Below, in pieces: positions 27,799 to 38,933 of a DNA stretch of 64,000 nt; the first letter of the stretch is position 1, and each line of letters begins with the position of its first letter. The notes below the pieces were generated by a model. The model was not told the origin of the DNA, did no database searches, and saw only the letters and a program-made list of their open reading frames with translations. The position numbers and the translations under genes are program-made. Source of the stretch: Bradyrhizobium tropiciagri (lineage in GTDB: Bacteria; Pseudomonadota; Alphaproteobacteria; Rhizobiales; Xanthobacteraceae); assembly GCF_018130545.1 (NCBI RefSeq), contig NZ_JAFCKF010000006.1:186001-250000 (forward strand), given 5' to 3'.

Positions 27799-28736
27799 GC
27801 GTGCGGCGCGGCGGGCACCGTCTCAGGCGCCGTGACGATCTGGGCCGGCTCGGTGACCGGCGTCGTGGGCTTCGATGCGGTTTCCAGCGCCGGCGCCTTG
27901 GTCAGCAGGCGGCACAGCCGCGCCAACGTCGCCTTCATCTCATGGCGGTGCACGACCATGTCGACCATGCCGTGCTCGCGCAGATATTCGGCGCGCTGGA
28001 AGCCTTCCGGCAGCTTCTCGCGGATGGTCTGCTCGATCACGCGCGCGCCGGCAAAGCCGATCAGTGCACCGGGTTCAGCGATCTGGATGTCGCCGAGCAT
28101 CGCATAGGACGCGGTGACGCCACCGGTGGTCGGATTGGTCAGCACGACGATGTAGGGCTGCTTCGCCTCGCGCAGCATCTGCACGCCGACGGTGGTGCGC
28201 GGCATCTGCATCAGCGACAGGATGCCTTCCTGCATCCGCGCGCCGCCGGATGCGGCGAACACGATGAAGGGCGACTTCTTCTCGACCGCGAGCTCGAGCC
28301 CGCGCACCAGCGCCTCACCGGCGGCCATGCCGAGCGAGCCGCCCATGAAATCGAAATCCTGCACCGCGACCACGACGCCGGCGCCCTCGAGCTTGCCGTA
28401 ACCGACCTTGACCGCGTCGTTCAGCCCGGTCTTGGCACGGGCATCCTTGATGCGGTCGACATATTTGCGCTCATCGCGGAATTTCAGCGGATCGGCCGTC
28501 ACCTCGGGCAGCGCGACGTCGAACCAGGTCTCGTTGTCGAAGATCGACTTCAGCCGCGCCACCGCGCCCATGCGCATGTGGTAGTTCGAGCCGGGGATCA
28601 CGAACTGGTTGGCCTCGACGTCCTTGTAGAACACGAGCTGCCCGGAATCCGGGCACTTGATCCAGAGATTCTCCGGCGTCTCGCGCCGCAGGATGTTGCG
28701 GATCTTCGGCCGGACGACGTTGGTGAGCCAGTTCAT
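27795..28736 (-). CDS. accD: Acetyl-CoA carboxylase carboxyltransferase subunit beta
   Basis: The beta subunit (313 residues) of acetyl-CoA carboxyltransferase, first step of fatty acid synthesis. It has the crotonase-like core with [24 protein letters not shown] and [16 protein letters not shown], and [21 protein letters not shown]. The N-terminal zinc ribbon is degenerate: where E. coli-type AccD has CPxC and CPxC, this one has KCPDSGQLV and [10 protein letters not shown], leaving one Cys. The start [13 protein letters not shown] at 28736 fits the family; longer in-frame starts upstream do not. The tail of about 30 residues is Pro/Ala/Thr-rich. Confidence 0.95.
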   Translation of the reverse strand: MNWLTNVVRPKIRNILRRETPENLWIKCPDSGQLVFYKDVEANQFVIPGSNYHMRMGAVARLKSIFDNETWFDVALPEVTADPLKFRDERKYVDRIKDARAKTGLNDAVKVGYGKLEGAGVVVAVQDFDFMGGSLGMAAGEALVRGLELAVEKKSPFIVFAASGGARMQEGILSLMQMPRTTVGVQMLREAKQPYIVVLTNPTTGGVTASYAMLGDIQIAEPGALIGFAGARVIEQTIREKLPEGFQRAEYLREHGMVDMVVHRHEMKATLARLCRLLTKAPALETASKPTTPVTEPAQIVTAPETVPAAPHA

Positions 28737-28840
28737 GGTTCGCTCCGAAATGCGGGTCGGTCCCGCACCAGCTGGATATATGGCGGGCCGGGCGAACCCG
28801 GCAAGCCGCCATTGGCGGCCTTGTTGCCGCAAAATGTGGC

Positions 28841-29673
28841 TTATTCAGCGGCCTGCTTGGCGCCCCGGACCCCCTGGGCCAAGGCGGACACCAGGTCCGC
28901 CACCGCGCTCACGGTCTTCGGCGTCGCGCGGCCCTCGGCATCGAGATTGGCACGCACCGCATCGACGATCGCGGTACCGACCACCGCGCCATTGGCGCTT
29001 TCGGCGATCGCCCGCGCCGTCTCCGGAGTACGGATGCCGAAGCCGACGCAGACCGGGAGCTTGGTGTGCCGCTTGATGCGGGCGACGGCTTCCGCAACCG
29101 CGGTCGAATCGGCCGCCGCGGCGCCGGTGATGCCGGTGATCGAGACGTAATAGACAAAGCCCGAGGTGTTGGCGAGCACCGCCGGCAGCCGCTTGTCGTC
29201 GGTGGTCGGCGTCGCCAACCGGATGAAGTTCAGCCCGGCCTTCATCGCGGGGATGCAGAGTTCGGTGTCTTCCTCCGGGGGCAGGTCGACGATGATCAAC
29301 CCGTCGACGCCGGCGGTCTTGGCATCGGCCAGGAAGCTGTCGACGCCGTAGATGTAGATCGGATTGTAATAGCCCATCAGCACGATCGGCGTGGCGTTGT
29401 CCTCCTTGCGGAAGTCGCGGACCATCGCCAGCGTCTTGCGCAAGGTCATGCCGCCCTTGAGCGCGCGCAAGCCGGCAGCCTGGATCGACGGGCCGTCGGC
29501 CATCGGATCGGTGAACGGCATGCCGATCTCGATGACATCGGCACCGGCCTTCGGCAGCGCCTTGAGGATATCAAGCGAGGTCTTGGCGTCGGGGTCGCCG
29601 GCCATCACGAAGGTGACGAAAGCAGAGCGGCCCTGCTGCTTCAGCTCGGCGAAACGTGCGTCGATACGAGTGG

Positions 29674-29677
<4 letters not shown>
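28841..29677 (-). CDS. trpA: Tryptophan synthase alpha chain
   Basis: The alpha subunit (278 residues) cleaves indole-3-glycerol phosphate to indole for TrpB. Visible: [22 protein letters not shown] with the catalytic Glu, [11 protein letters not shown] with the catalytic Asp, and [17 protein letters not shown] for phosphate binding. The start is a GTG within GTGA overlapping the trpB stop. Last gene of the trpF-trpB-trpA operon. A short GCCGCC/GGCGGC hairpin lies just downstream but has no T-tract. Confidence 0.97.
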
Positions 29678-30887
<1,210 letters not shown>

Positions 30888-30891
<4 letters not shown>

Positions 30892-31547
30892 CGAACCATC
30901 AGTTCCTGAGTTGCGCGTGCGGCGCGGATGAAGGCGCGGATCAGCTCGGGATCCTTGACGCCGGGCGTGCGCTCGACACCCGACGAGACGTCGACCCCGC
31001 CGGCGCGGGTGACCCGGACGGCTTCAGCGACGTTACCGGCATTGAGCCCGCCGGAGACCATGTAGGGCAGCGCGAGATCGAGATGTTCCAGCAAGTGCCA
31101 ATCGAACGGCGCGCCGAGACCGCCCGGCCGCGTCGCATCCTTCGGCGCGCGGGCATCGAACAGGATGCGGTCAGCGACGCCGGCATAGCCCGGCAGCGGC
31201 GCAAGGTCGGCCGACGTCTCGACCGGCAGCGCCTTCATCAGCGGCAGGTCGAATTTCTGCTTGAGGTCGCGCAGCCGCGCCGTGGTCTCCTTGCCGTGCA
31301 ATTGCAGGATATCCGGCCGCAGCGTCTCGATGATGTTCTCGATGGTCGCGTCGTCGGCGTCGACGGTCAGCGCGACCTTGACGGCACGGCCCTTGGCGCG
31401 GCTGCCGAGCTCGCGCGCGGTCTCGAGGCTGATATGGCGCGGCGACGGGGGAAAGAACACGAACCCCACCATGTCCGCGCCGCCCTCGAGCGCGACGTCG
31501 AGCGTCTCGCGCGTGGACAGGCCGCAGATTTTGACGAGCAGGGGCAT
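30888..31547 (-). CDS. trpF: Phosphoribosylanthranilate isomerase
   Basis: A 219-residue TIM barrel catalysing the Amadori rearrangement of phosphoribosylanthranilate. The N terminus [18 protein letters not shown] has the catalytic Cys, with [31 protein letters not shown] (general acid Asp) and the phosphate-binding [14 protein letters not shown] plus [13 protein letters not shown]. Start at 31547 (MPLLVKICG); the longer frame to 31655 lies partly in the next gene. First gene of trpFBA; trpFBA being separate from the other trp genes is normal in Alphaproteobacteria. Confidence 0.96.
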
Positions 31548-31623
31548 GGTCTCGAAACGGGTCTTCAAAACGGGTTTTCGGGCGTCCGGAACCGGGGTTG
31601 ACCCAAGTCCGACGGGGCGGGTT

Positions 31624-32007
31624 CTACAACGTCGCGCCCTGCTTGTCTCGCCCATTGGGCCCGTAAAAGCCGAGCTGTGCCGGGGCCGGACGGCGCTGCG
31701 CGTCGTCCCGGGCGGCGGCCCTGAGGTCGGCGAGCTCGGTGCGGACCTGGCGGGCGTCCGCCTCGTGCTGTCGGGCGGCGCGGCGCCAGCGCCCCTGCCT
31801 GAACCAGGTCGCGATGCCGCCCGCGATCACACCCAGGATCGCGGAGGCGATGATGACGACGAACAGCGGCAGTGTGACCGCAATCGTCGGCGTCACAGAG
31901 TTGAAGGGATCAAACGACACCGTCACCCAGTGACGGTTGGCGACGGCAAAGATGACGAAGATCAGTCCGAGCGGAATGACGACCACTGCCGTGAAGAACT
32001 TTCGCAT
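31624..32007 (-). CDS. LapA-domain (DUF1049) inner-membrane protein
   Basis: A 127-residue protein with two hydrophobic helices (FTAVVVIPLGLIFVIFAVANRH and IAVTLPLFVVIIASAILGVIAG), then a Trp/Arg-rich segment WFRQGRWRRAARQHE and a short coiled coil, the arrangement of LapA/YciS-like proteins. In enterobacteria LapA with LapB tunes LPS synthesis; no lapB is present here, so the role is inferred only weakly. GAGAG 6 nt before 32007 decides the start. It precedes trpF by 76 nt and follows ihfB. Confidence 0.8.
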   Translation of the reverse strand: MRKFFTAVVVIPLGLIFVIFAVANRHWVTVSFDPFNSVTPTIAVTLPLFVVIIASAILGVIAGGIATWFRQGRWRRAARQHEADARQVRTELADLRAAARDDAQRRPAPAQLGFYGPNGRDKQGATL

Positions 32008-32107
32008 GACCATCTCTCGCAGCGATGGAGAAAGTAGCGGGCCGATCGCCCGCAGCACGGCAACGCCTGATCTCGCTCGCTAGGCGTCAGCCCTAAGCAT
32101 CAGCCTT

Positions 32108-32437
32108 CTAAGCGTCGGCTTTGGGTGCGTCGACCTTGGAGGCTCCCGCCTCGGCCTCGTCGCGATTGAGGCGCTCGCGCATTTCCTTGCCGGTCTTGAA
32201 GAACGGCACGCTCTTCTGATCGACCGGCACATGCTCGCCGGTACGCGGATTGCGGCCGGCGCGCGCCGGGCGATGCTTCACCGAGAATGCGCCGAAACCG
32301 CGCAACTCGACACGGTCGCCACGCGCCAGCGCCGCGACGATTTCATCGAGAATCGCATTCACAATATTCTCGACATCCCGCTGATAGAGGTGCGGGTTGT
32401 GCTCGGCGATACGCTGAACAAGTTCGGATTTGATCAT
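32108..32437 (-). CDS. ihfB: Integration host factor subunit beta
   Basis: The HU/IHF-family DNA-bending protein (109 residues). It begins [20 protein letters not shown], then [37 protein letters not shown] and the DNA-intercalating arm [12 protein letters not shown]. The tail of about 15 residues (Ala/Asp/Lys-rich) is longer than in enterobacteria. Located downstream of sppA and rpsA as in many Proteobacteria (rpsA-ihfB linkage). Confidence 0.96.
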   Translation of the reverse strand: MIKSELVQRIAEHNPHLYQRDVENIVNAILDEIVAALARGDRVELRGFGAFSVKHRPARAGRNPRTGEHVPVDQKSVPFFKTGKEMRERLNRDEAEAGASKVDAPKADA

Positions 32438-32611
32438 CGAAAGTGGGATCCGGGCTCTTGCGGAAACCCATTTCCGTGAAAATGCCGTGCACTGTCAAGA
32501 CGCTAAATCGATTTAGAGCGCCGTGAAATCGCGTGACAAATAGCCCGATTGGGGCATGCGGCGATTCCCGCAGAGCGAGAATTCATCAAACGATACCCGT
32601 TTGGCAGCCGA

Positions 32612-33589
32612 TCAGTCGGTTCCGCCCGGGCTCCACAGCGCCAGCATGCCGTCGAGGCCGAAGCGGTCGGCCGCCTGGGCCACGCCGCCCTGCTCGATCC
32701 GCCGTGCGATGCCGCCGAGGCCGAGCGCATCGAGCGTCATGGATGCCGCCGTGCGCAGGAAGGTCAGGTCGCTGAAGCGCGGATTGAGCTTGTAATTGCG
32801 CACCGGCAGGTCGCTTTTGATCTTCTTTTCTGCAACCAGCCAGGCAATCGCAGTCTTCTCGTCCCCGAGCTGGTCGATCAGCTTGAGATCGACCGCCTGC
32901 CGGCCGGTGAAGACGCGGCCGTCAGCGACCTTCTCCAGCAGGGCGTCGTCCATGCCGCGCCGCTCCTTCACCAATCCACGGAACCAGGCATAGGAATCCT
33001 TGACCAGACCCTCGATCGCGGCGCGGGCCTCGGGGCTGGTCGGCTCCATGCCGTTGGGCGCCGCCTTCAGCGGGGAGGATTTGATCTCCTCCATCTTCAC
33101 GCCGACGGTCTTGAGCAATTCCGAAACGTTCGGAAACTGAAAGAGCACGCCGATCGAGCCGACCAGCGAGGTCTGCTGGGCGACGATATGATCGGAGGCG
33201 ATCGCGGTGATGTAGCCGCCCGAGGCGGCCAGGCCCTCGACCACCACGACCAGCGGCTTCTTCGCCTTCAACTGCATCAGCGAGTCGTAGAGCTGCTCGG
33301 AGCCCGCGGTGGTGCCGCCAGGCGAATTGATGTGCACGACGACCGCCGCGTAGCTCGACTTGCCGAGCCGCTCCAGCGCCTCGACGCGCTCCTGGTCGCT
33401 GCGGATCAGTCCATCGATATTGATCCGCGCGATCGCGTTTGCCGTCGAGAAGCTGCCGCGGCCGCCGGCGACGATCACGCCCACGCCGACGATCGCCGCG
33501 ATCGCAATCACCGCAGCGGCGACGCGCCAGAAGGTCAGCTTGCGCCTGATGCGGCGGCGGTCGACGATCACATCCGAATCCAGCGACAT
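32612..33589 (-). CDS. sppA: Signal peptide peptidase SppA
   Basis: A membrane-bound serine protease (325 residues, short 36K type) that degrades cleaved signal peptides. One N-terminal membrane helix (VAAAVIAIAAIVGVGVIVAGG) precedes the catalytic domain. Visible: VVVHINSPGGTTAGSEQLYD, the nucleophile Ser in GLAASGGYITAIASD, and the later general-base region TSLVGSIGVLFQ with VADGRVFTGRQAVDLKLIDQLG. The ATG at 33589 has GGAGAG 6 nt upstream. Sits between rpsA and ihfB. Confidence 0.93.
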   Translation of the reverse strand: MSLDSDVIVDRRRIRRKLTFWRVAAAVIAIAAIVGVGVIVAGGRGSFSTANAIARINIDGLIRSDQERVEALERLGKSSYAAVVVHINSPGGTTAGSEQLYDSLMQLKAKKPLVVVVEGLAASGGYITAIASDHIVAQQTSLVGSIGVLFQFPNVSELLKTVGVKMEEIKSSPLKAAPNGMEPTSPEARAAIEGLVKDSYAWFRGLVKERRGMDDALLEKVADGRVFTGRQAVDLKLIDQLGDEKTAIAWLVAEKKIKSDLPVRNYKLNPRFSDLTFLRTAASMTLDALGLGGIARRIEQGGVAQAADRFGLDGMLALWSPGGTD

Positions 33590-33716
33590 CCGATCTCTCC
33601 AGAAAATAGTTCGCGCGCAGTCCCGCGCGTTTTGCAGTCGCAGCATCACTATCTGCTTAGCCAAATACATCAATTGCGGCGCAATTTGAAGAAAACAAGG
33701 CCCGCTGCTCAGTAAA

Positions 33717-33746
33717 CAAAAAGGGCCCCGGCTTGCGCCGGGGCCC
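33717..33746 (-). terminator. Rho-independent terminator of rpsA
   Basis: On the minus strand a perfect 10-bp stem GGGCCCCGGC / GCCGGGGCCC with a 4-nt loop is followed by TTTTTGTTT. It begins 26 nt after the rpsA stop. Confidence 0.93.
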
Positions 33747-33772
33747 AATCGTTCGCCTCAATCGGCGAAGGC

Positions 33773-35482
33773 TTACTTGTCGGTACCGCGGTTCTTCAGC
33801 GCGGTGCCAAGGATGTCGCCGAGCGTCGCCCCCGAATCGGAGGAGCCGTACTGCGCGATGGCTTCCTTCTCTTCGGCAACTTCCAGCGCCTTGATCGAGA
33901 CCTGCACCTTGCGGGCCTTCTTGTCGAACTGGATGACGCGGGCATCGACCTTCTCGCCGACGGCGAAGCGTTCGGCGCGCTGGTCGTTGCGATCACGGGC
34001 CAGCTCGGACCGCTTGATGAAGGTGGTGAACTCGGTGCCCGAGATCCGGACCTCGATGCCGCTTTCCTTCACTTCGAGCACTTCGCAAGTCACGACCGCG
34101 CCCTTCTTGACGTCGCCCGGCTCGGCGAAGGGGTCGCCTTCGAGCTGCTTGACGCCAAGCGAGATGCGCTCCTTCTCGACATCGACATCGAGCACCACGG
34201 CCTTGACCATGTCGCCCTTCTTGAAGTTGTCGATGACCTGCTCGCCCGGAAGCTTCCAGTCGAGGTCCGAAAGATGGACCATGCCGTCGACGTCGCCGTC
34301 GAGACCAAGGAACAGACCGAACTCGGTCTTGTTCTTGACCTCGCCTTCGACGGTCGAACCGACCGGGAACTTCTCGACGAAGACTTCCCAGGGATTGCGC
34401 ATGGTCTGCTTGAGACCGAGCGAGATGCGGCGCTTGACCGAATCCACTTCCAGCACCTGCACTTCGACTTCCTGCGAGGTCGAAACGATCTTGCCGGGGT
34501 GCATGTTCTTCTTGGTCCACGACATCTCGGAGACGTGGATCAGGCCTTCGATGCCCGGCTCGAGCTCGACGAACGCGCCGTAGTCGGTGATGTTGGTGAC
34601 GCGGCCGGTGAAGCGGGCACCCAGCGGGTACTTGGCTTCGATGCCCTGCCACGGATCATCCAGCAGCTGCTTCATGCCGAGCGAGATGCGGTGCGTCTCG
34701 TGGTTGATCTTGATGATCTTGACCTTCACGGTCTGGCCGATGGTCAGCACCTCGGTCGGGTGGTTGACGCGGCGCCAGGCGATATCGGTCACGTGCAGCA
34801 GGCCGTCGATGCCACCGAGATCAACGAACGCACCGTAATCGGTGATGTTCTTGACCACGCCGTCGATCACCTGACCCTCTTCGAGGTTCTGCACCAGTTC
34901 CTGGCGCTGCTCGGCGCGGGTCTCTTCGAGAACCGTGCGGCGCGACACCACGATGTTGCCGCGGCGGCGGTCCATCTTGAGGATCTGGAACGGCTGCGAG
35001 TTGTTCATCAGCGGCGCAACGTCGCGGATCGGACGAATGTCGACCTGCGAGCGCGGCAGGAAGGCCACCGCACCGTCGAGGTCGACCGTGAAGCCGCCCT
35101 TGACCTGGTTGAAGATGACGCCGTTGACCTTTTCGTTGTTCTGGAACGCCTTCTCGAGCTTGCCCCAGCTCTCCTCGCGGCGCGCCTTGTCACGCGACAG
35201 CACGGCTTCGCCGAGCGCATTCTCGATGCGGTCGAGGAACACCTCGACTTCGTCGCCGACCTTGAGGTCGCTTTCGCGGCCGGGGCCGGCGAATTCGCGC
35301 AGCGCGACGCGGCCTTCGGTCTTCAGGCCGACGTCGATGACGGCCATGTCCTTCTCAATTGCAACCACCTTGCCCTTGATGACCGAGCTTTCCTGCAAAT
35401 TGCCGCCGGCAAAGGACTCATCAAGCATCGCCGCGAAATCGTCGCGGGTCGGGGTGTAAGAAGACGCAGAATTCGAAACCAT
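33773..35482 (-). CDS. rpsA: 30S ribosomal protein S1
   Basis: The mRNA-binding ribosomal protein S1 (569 residues) with six S1/OB repeats. The first two (about 30-100 and 115-180) are divergent ribosome-binding ones; later repeats each carry the GxxVxGxVxxxxxxGxFV pattern, e.g. VKNITDYGAFVDLGGIDGLLH, VTNITDYGAFVELEPGIEGLIH and VKNKTEFGLFLGLDGDVDGMVH. Length is normal for Alphaproteobacteria. It has its own terminator. Unlike the usual cmk-rpsA arrangement, a 760-nt stretch with a small gene on the other strand separates it from cmk. Confidence 0.98.
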   Translation of the reverse strand: MVSNSASSYTPTRDDFAAMLDESFAGGNLQESSVIKGKVVAIEKDMAVIDVGLKTEGRVALREFAGPGRESDLKVGDEVEVFLDRIENALGEAVLSRDKARREESWGKLEKAFQNNEKVNGVIFNQVKGGFTVDLDGAVAFLPRSQVDIRPIRDVAPLMNNSQPFQILKMDRRRGNIVVSRRTVLEETRAEQRQELVQNLEEGQVIDGVVKNITDYGAFVDLGGIDGLLHVTDIAWRRVNHPTEVLTIGQTVKVKIIKINHETHRISLGMKQLLDDPWQGIEAKYPLGARFTGRVTNITDYGAFVELEPGIEGLIHVSEMSWTKKNMHPGKIVSTSQEVEVQVLEVDSVKRRISLGLKQTMRNPWEVFVEKFPVGSTVEGEVKNKTEFGLFLGLDGDVDGMVHLSDLDWKLPGEQVIDNFKKGDMVKAVVLDVDVEKERISLGVKQLEGDPFAEPGDVKKGAVVTCEVLEVKESGIEVRISGTEFTTFIKRSELARDRNDQRAERFAVGEKVDARVIQFDKKARKVQVSIKALEVAEEKEAIAQYGSSDSGATLGDILGTALKNRGTDK

Positions 35483-35977
35483 TTGATCTCCAGATGCGGA
35501 ATCTCGCCGGCAGTTCGGGTTGATGGGCGCACCGCGCGTGAAGTGTCAGGGTTCCGCAAACCCTGACGACCGCTCATTGCAGGAGGTGCAACAGCGGGCC
35601 GGCAGCAAGACTGCACGTTCGGTACGTTTGAATGATCCGGAGCCTGATTAGGAAATATCGACTGCAAGACCTGGGAGCGGGCGTTCCTCCAGATGCGGCG
35701 AGGGCTCAAACCCGGCGCCGGCCCGCTCAGACACGATCTCGACAATGTCGATGGTGCTCCGAACGGCGCTGATATAGCCCCGGGGGCCATTTTGGGCAAG
35801 CCGGAAATGCCCGATTTACGGGCGGTTAAGGCCAATCGCGGCAGACCGCGCCCCGGACATGGCATCTCAACGCGCTGTTGACTGCGTCGGGCGAAATGCC
35901 CCGCCGGGGACCGCCCTGTGCCCCCGCCGTTAAGCAGCGCCCCATACGATAGCACCGTTTCAACAGGGGGACTTTCA
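35483..35977. other. Non-coding stretch between rpsA and the small secreted-protein gene
   Basis: About 495 nt. It must contain the rpsA promoter and leader (minus strand; AT-richer near 35590-35665) and the promoter of the small gene on the plus strand. The possible ORFs (e.g. 35693-35881) look non-coding in composition. I see no RNA gene or repeat that I can name. Confidence 0.5.
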
Positions 35978-36151
35978 GTGAAAAGCTTTGTGGTGCTGGC
36001 GGCGATCGCCGTCCTGACGATTGGAAATGCGATTGCCGGGATGCCCGGCGCGGTTTCGGCCGAGAACGGGACCTCGGCCAAGGCGGCGCAGCCGCTGCTG
36101 AGCATGGCCGAGCAGGAACTGCCGTTCGACCGCTACTGGTCCAAGAACTAA
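35978..36151 (+). CDS. Small exported hypothetical protein
   Basis: A 57-residue protein: signal-peptide-like helix VVLAAIAVLTIGNAIAG, a probable cleavage around MPGAVSA, then a short mature part ending AEQELPFDRYWSKN. No family recognised. The GTG at 35978 is chosen because AGGGGGA lies 7 nt upstream and the signal sequence begins MKSFVV; the ORF upstream to 35918 has no such box. A strong terminator 38 nt downstream shows that it is an independent transcription unit. Confidence 0.7.
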   Translation: MKSFVVLAAIAVLTIGNAIAGMPGAVSAENGTSAKAAQPLLSMAEQELPFDRYWSKN

Positions 36152-36189
36152 TCCCAAGAAACGGATCCAACAGGCCTCAAATCGGCCCG

Positions 36190-36226
36190 GAGCGCGATGA
36201 CCTCGTCATCGCGCTCTTTTTCTTTT
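36190..36226 (+). terminator. Rho-independent terminator after the small exported-protein gene
   Basis: Perfect 12-bp stem GAGCGCGATGAC / GTCATCGCGCTC (36190-36201, 36205-36216) with a 3-nt loop, followed by TTTTTCTTTT. Confidence 0.93.
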
Positions 36227-36246
36227 CAGGGCCAGTTTCGGCCGGA

Positions 36247-36876
36247 TCAGCGCCGGGCGCGCGCCGCCTCGACGATCGCGATGGCGGCGCGGACGCCGGC
36301 CTCGATGTCGAGGTTGGAATTATCCAGCGTATGGGCGTCCGCCGCCGGCCGCAGCGGCGCGATGGTCCGGTTCTGATCCCGCTCGTCGCGCTTGAGGATG
36401 TCGGCGAGCACGGCCTCCTCGTCGGCGTCCTCGCCGCGGGCGCGGGCTTCCAGGGTGCGCCGCCGCGCACGCACGCGGGGATCGGCGACCACGAAGATCT
36501 TCACGTCGGCATCGGGGCAGATCACGGTGCCGATGTCGCGTCCATCCAGCACCGCGCCGGGCGGATCGGCGGCGAACTGGCGCTGGAAGTTCACCAGCGC
36601 TTCGCGCACCTTGGGAAAGGCCGAGACAACGGACGCGCCCTCGCCGACCTTCTGGGTCTTCAGGATCGGATTGCCGAATTTCTCGGGATCGAGCTCGAGC
36701 GCGACGGCCACCGCCAGCATCTCATCATTGAGGTCGGCGCCCTGCGCCATCATCGCATAGGCAACCGCGCGGTAGATCACGCCGGTGTCGAGATGGCGAT
36801 AGCCGTAGTGGTGGGCGAGCCGCTTGCCGAGCGTGCCCTTGCCGGAGGCGGCGGGTCCGTCGATGGCGATGATCAT
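36247..36876 (-). CDS. cmk: Cytidylate kinase
   Basis: CMP/dCMP kinase (209 residues). It starts [21 protein letters not shown] (P-loop), then [18 protein letters not shown], the substrate-binding insert [21 protein letters not shown] and the LID-like [13 protein letters not shown]. The ATG overlaps the aroA stop (36873-36876, ATGA), giving an aroA-cmk operon. Confidence 0.97.
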   Translation of the reverse strand: MIIAIDGPAASGKGTLGKRLAHHYGYRHLDTGVIYRAVAYAMMAQGADLNDEMLAVAVALELDPEKFGNPILKTQKVGEGASVVSAFPKVREALVNFQRQFAADPPGAVLDGRDIGTVICPDADVKIFVVADPRVRARRRTLEARARGEDADEEAVLADILKRDERDQNRTIAPLRPAADAHTLDNSNLDIEAGVRAAIAIVEAARARR

Positions 36877-38210
36877 GCGAAGTCAGCTCCAAGCGAGCGC
36901 ATCATCGGAATGAAGTCAGGGAAACTGGTTGCGATGAAGGCGGTGTCGTCGACCTTTACCGGCCGATCCGACGCGCAGCCCATCACCAGCGCCGACATCG
37001 CGATGCGATGATCCATGTGGGTGGCAACGAGACCGCCGCCCGGCACATGGCCGCGGCCCTCGACGATCAGATCGTCGCCGGACACCTCGACCTTGACGCC
37101 GTTGACGCGCAGCATATCCGCGGTGGCTTCGAGACGATCGGATTCCTTGACCCGCAGCTCCTGCAGGCCGCGCATGATCGTGGTGCCTTCGGCAAACGCA
37201 GCCGCAACCGCCAGCACCAGATATTCGTCGATCATCGACGGCGCGCGCTCCGGCGGCACCTCGACGCCCCTGAGCTTCGAGGCCCGCACGCGCAATTGCG
37301 CCATCGGCTCGCCGGCATCGCCGCGTACGTCGTTCTCCTCGATCGCCGCGCCCATTTCGCGCAGCGTGGTGAACAGGCCGGTGCGCAGCGGATTGGTCAT
37401 CACGTCGGAGAACACGACGTCGGAGCCTTCGACGATCAACGCCGCGACGATCGGGAACGCCGCCGAGGACGGATCGGCGGGCACCACGACGTCCGCGCCG
37501 CGCAGCTCGGGCTCGCCGTTCAGCGTGATCCGGCGGCCATGGCTGCCTTCCTTGTCCGAAGTGATCTCGGCGCCGAAATGCTTCAGCATCAGCTCGGTGT
37601 GGTCGCGGCTTGCTTCCTGCTCGATCACGGTGGTGATGCCGGGCGCGGACAGGCCCGCCAAGAGCACCGCGGACTTGATCTGGGCCGAGGCGACCGGCGT
37701 CTTGTAGACGATCGGCACCGGATAACGGGCACCATGCAAGGTCAGCGGCAGCCGGCCGCCGGCCCCGATATCGCTGGTTCGGGCGCCCATCAGCTCCAGG
37801 GGGTCGAGAATCCGGCGCATCGGGCGCGAACGCAGCGAAGCATCGCCGTCGAAAATGGCCGCGATCGGACAGCCGGCCACCGCGCCCATCACCAGCCGAC
37901 AGCCGGTGCCGGAATTGCCGAAATCAAGCGGGGCTGCGGGCTGGGCGAACCCGCCGACGCCGACGCCTGCGACCGACCAGGCAAACGGCGCCGTTCGCTC
38001 GACCCTGGCGCCCAGGGCGCGCATGGATTTGGCGGTATTGAGGACGTCCTCGCCCTCCAAAAGGCCGGAAATGCGGGATTCGCCCACCGAAAGCGCCCCC
38101 AGGATCAGGGCGCGGTGGGAAATCGATTTGTCGCCAGGAACGCGGACCTTGCCGGCCAGCGGGCCGCAGGCACGTGATTCCAGCGGGGTTTGGGTGTCGG
38201 AATGGGCCAA
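36873..38210 (-). CDS. aroA: 3-phosphoshikimate 1-carboxyvinyltransferase (EPSP synthase), class II-like
   Basis: EPSP synthase (445 residues), sixth step of the shikimate pathway. [67 protein letters not shown] and [16 protein letters not shown] align with the class II (Agrobacterium CP4-like) enzymes. The PEP-site loop reads [10 protein letters not shown], with Gly101 where CP4 has the glyphosate-excluding Ala100. The TTG at 38210 is preferred: GAGAGGA stands 8 nt upstream; the alternative GTG at 38243 has no such box. Followed without a gap by cmk. Confidence 0.93.
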   Translation of the reverse strand: MAHSDTQTPLESRACGPLAGKVRVPGDKSISHRALILGALSVGESRISGLLEGEDVLNTAKSMRALGARVERTAPFAWSVAGVGVGGFAQPAAPLDFGNSGTGCRLVMGAVAGCPIAAIFDGDASLRSRPMRRILDPLELMGARTSDIGAGGRLPLTLHGARYPVPIVYKTPVASAQIKSAVLLAGLSAPGITTVIEQEASRDHTELMLKHFGAEITSDKEGSHGRRITLNGEPELRGADVVVPADPSSAAFPIVAALIVEGSDVVFSDVMTNPLRTGLFTTLREMGAAIEENDVRGDAGEPMAQLRVRASKLRGVEVPPERAPSMIDEYLVLAVAAAFAEGTTIMRGLQELRVKESDRLEATADMLRVNGVKVEVSGDDLIVEGRGHVPGGGLVATHMDHRIAMSALVMGCASDRPVKVDDTAFIATSFPDFIPMMRSLGADFA

Positions 38211-38347
38211 GATTGTGTCCTCTCGCGCCGCGGCAGGTATCACATAGGCAACACCGCGTCACGCGCCCGTCACTTGCGCGCAAACCGCTATTGACAGCGG
38301 CTGCTCAACTAGCCAAGTGAAGCACCGTTTTTCAGCAAAATTCTGGG

Positions 38348-38761
38348 ATGACCACGTTGGCCAAGTCCGAGCTCGGAACCAAGCGCATTTGCCCGACCAC
38401 GGGCAAGAAGTTCTACGACCTCAACAAAAATCCGGTGATTTCGCCCTACACCGGCGAGGTCGTGCCGATCGCGCCGGTCGCCCCGCCGCGGGGCCGCGGC
38501 GCGCCCGTAAACTCGCCGGCAACCGCAGCCGAGCCAGAGGCGGCCGAGACCGAAGAGATGGTCTCGCTCGAGGAGGCCGATGCCGAGGAGAACACCGGCA
38601 AGGTCAAGGCCCAGGTTCCCGAATCCGAGGACGATATCGAGGTCGATGAGACCATCGATGACGATGACGACGACGATTCGACCTTCATCGCCGACGAGGA
38701 AGAGGGCGATGAGGACGTGACCGACATCATTGGTGACGTCGGCGGTGATGAAGAGACTTGA
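38348..38761 (+). CDS. TIGR02300-family (FYDLN acid) protein
   Basis: A 137-residue protein of the alphaproteobacterial TIGR02300 family. The conserved N-terminal block is LGTKRICPTTGKKFYDLNKN PV-type (FYDLN signature at about 22-26); the rest is a low-complexity acidic tail with runs of Asp and Glu. The block with one Cys and TTGKK resembles half of a zinc ribbon. Function unknown. It is divergent from aroA and directly upstream of tRNA-Ala. Confidence 0.88.
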   Translation: MTTLAKSELGTKRICPTTGKKFYDLNKNPVISPYTGEVVPIAPVAPPRGRGAPVNSPATAAEPEAAETEEMVSLEEADAEENTGKVKAQVPESEDDIEVDETIDDDDDDDSTFIADEEEGDEDVTDIIGDVGGDEET

Positions 38762-38776
38762 GATCGGCGCCGATCT
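38761..38776. repeat. 16-bp perfect palindrome after the TIGR02300 gene
   Basis: AGATCGGCGCCGATCT is fully self-complementary and begins at the stop codon of the TIGR02300 gene. No T-tract follows, so a terminator role is uncertain. Confidence 0.5.
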
Positions 38777-38855
38777 ATGATCAACGGTGCTGCCGCGCGA
38801 GTCATCTAGGCCGCGCGGACCGGGATTGATCCCCCAGGATCATCCCACTGGATAA

Positions 38856-38931
<76 letters not shown>

Positions 38932-38933
38932 CG

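Noticed and set aside
28790-28840. Terminator after trpA
   Set aside because: A short GCCGCC/GGCGGC hairpin is present but no T-run follows on the minus strand.
36873-38210. Glyphosate-resistant EPSP synthase
   Set aside because: The diagnostic Ala of CP4 is Gly here, so resistance cannot be claimed although the class is II-like.
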